A stretch of DNA of 64,000 nt from assembly GCA_040398465.1 (NCBI GenBank), contig JBBAUA010000003.1, positions 62,001 through 126,000 on the forward strand, read 5' to 3'. The notes under the pieces were generated by a model. That model was not told the origin of the DNA. It did no database searches and saw nothing but the letters and a program-made list of their open reading frames with translations. Positions 63,232 through 64,000 of the stretch are shown here, piece by piece (position 1 is the first letter of the stretch; each line of letters begins with the position of its first letter). Position numbers and translations under genes: made by a program. The DNA is from UBA7672 sp040398465 (GTDB lineage: Bacteria; Pseudomonadota; Alphaproteobacteria; Caulobacterales; Hyphomonadaceae).

Positions 63232-64000
63232 GTGGCGCGTTCCGAATATCTGTTCACCAGCGAATCCGTGTCCGAAGGACACCCCGACAAGGTCTGCGAC
63301 CGCATCTCGGACGAGGTGGTGGACCTCTATTATCGCACCACGATCGAGCAGGGGCTCGACGTCTGGTCACTGCGCTGCGCGGCCGAAACGCTGGCCACCA
63401 CCAACAAGGTCGTCATCGCCGGTGAATTCCGCGGCACCGACGCCGTCACCAAGGAATTGATCGCCCACCACACGCGTCTGGCGATCAAGGACATCGGCTA
63501 CGACCAGGAAGGCTTCTCCTGGCGCACGGCCGACATCGAAGTCCTGCTCCACGGCCAGTCCGAACATATCGCCCAGGGCGTCGACGCCTCCGGCAACAAG
63601 GAAGAGGGCGCGGGCGATCAGGGCATCATGTTCGGCTATGCCACGAACGAAACGCCGGAACTCATGCCGGCCCCGATCCAGTATTCCCACCGCATCCTGA
63701 AACTCCTCGCCGACGCGCGCCACAGCGGAAAAGAGAAGACGCTGGCCCCGGACGCGAAGTCCCAGGTCACCGTCCGCTATGAGAACGGCAAGCCGAAGGA
63801 AGCCGTCTCGATCGTGCTCTCGACCCAGCACACCGACGCGAAGCAGACCTCCGAAGACATTCGGAAAATCGTCGAGCCCTACATCCGCAAGGCCCTCGGC
63901 GACACGCTGCCGATCGCCAAGGACTGCGTCTGGCACATCAACCCGACCGGCAAGTTCGTCATCGGCGGGCCCGATGGCGATTGCGGCCTCACAGGCCGCA
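63232..64000 (+). CDS. metK: S-adenosylmethionine synthetase, N-terminal part (3' end outside window)
   Basis: SAM synthetase makes S-adenosylmethionine from methionine and ATP. The frame runs open to the window edge, so the C-terminus is missing. Visible signature: YLFTSESVSEGHPDKVCDRISDE, AGEFRGTDAVTKELI and GAGDQGIMFGYATNE. Start is GTG 63232, with GAGGAG 7 nt upstream; an in-frame ATG at 63199 lacks such a site. Only 256 residues are visible. Confidence 0.97.
   Translation, partial: MARSEYLFTSESVSEGHPDKVCDRISDEVVDLYYRTTIEQGLDVWSLRCAAETLATTNKVVIAGEFRGTDAVTKELIAHHTRLAIKDIGYDQEGFSWRTADIEVLLHGQSEHIAQGVDASGNKEEGAGDQGIMFGYATNETPELMPAPIQYSHRILKLLADARHSGKEKTLAPDAKSQVTVRYENGKPKEAVSIVLSTQHTDAKQTSEDIRKIVEPYIRKALGDTLPIAKDCVWHINPTGKFVIGGPDGDCGLTGR

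Overview
This window looks like an origin-proximal chromosomal segment of an alphaproteobacterium, most likely of the Caulobacterales/Hyphomonadaceae type. The DNA is GC-rich and densely packed with house-keeping genes. The gene order hemH-hemJ-rho-mnmE-mnmG-rsmG-parA-parB-holA-lptE-leuS is the classic alphaproteobacterial origin-side order. Seven copies of the ParB-binding core GTTTCACGTGAAAC lie between 3.5 and 8.8 kb, just before parAB, so this is the chromosomal centromere (parS) region. By comparison with Caulobacter I infer that oriC lies beyond the left edge, near hemE; no origin is visible here.

Layout. 1-2.5 kb: haem genes and rho with a strong terminator. 2.5-11.1 kb: an oxygenase, a dienelactone-hydrolase-like protein, mnmE, mnmG, rsmG, parA and parB, interleaved with parS sites and palindromic repeats. 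11.1-15.9 kb (minus strand): DUF3576, leuS, lptE and holA, the last three overlapping by 4 nt. 16-29.5 kb: a mixed envelope and regulation block (porin, NtrZ-like protein, ThiE-like, YggS, YhhN, L,D-transpeptidase, CenR-type response regulator, xth, LolA, three tandem membrane miniproteins, cold-shock protein, FtsK). 30-44 kb: amt, a UbiH-type monooxygenase, a soluble ShkA-like hybrid histidine kinase coupled to an AmpG-like permease, malic enzyme, mutS and a Tat-lipoprotein S9 peptidase. 44-46.4 kb: a sigma-54 promoter followed by two paralogous 38-43 aa membrane microproteins and a terminator, then nadR-like and pnuC on the other strand. 46.5-64 kb: a long plus-strand run glnD-murJ-trpS ... 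nfu-tsaB-rimI-fur-miaB-phoH-ybeY-corC-lnt-HTH-metK, a gene order widely kept in alphaproteobacteria. hemH is cut by the left edge and metK by the right edge.

The genes serve chromosome partition (parABS, FtsK, the origin-side tRNA-modification genes), cell-envelope building (LptE, LolA, Lnt, MurJ, AmpG, L,D-transpeptidase, CenR), nitrogen sensing (GlnD, Amt, NtrZ-like) and translation or RNA quality (LeuS, TrpS, MiaB, YbeY, TsaB, RimI). I saw no rRNA, tRNA, CRISPR array, insertion sequence or prophage. The most novel-looking item is the complete sigma-54 unit at 44770-45268 with its two tiny membrane proteins. Next come the three tandem C-x8-C miniproteins at 25-26 kb, the seven-site parS cluster, and a possible small RNA between ftsK and amt.
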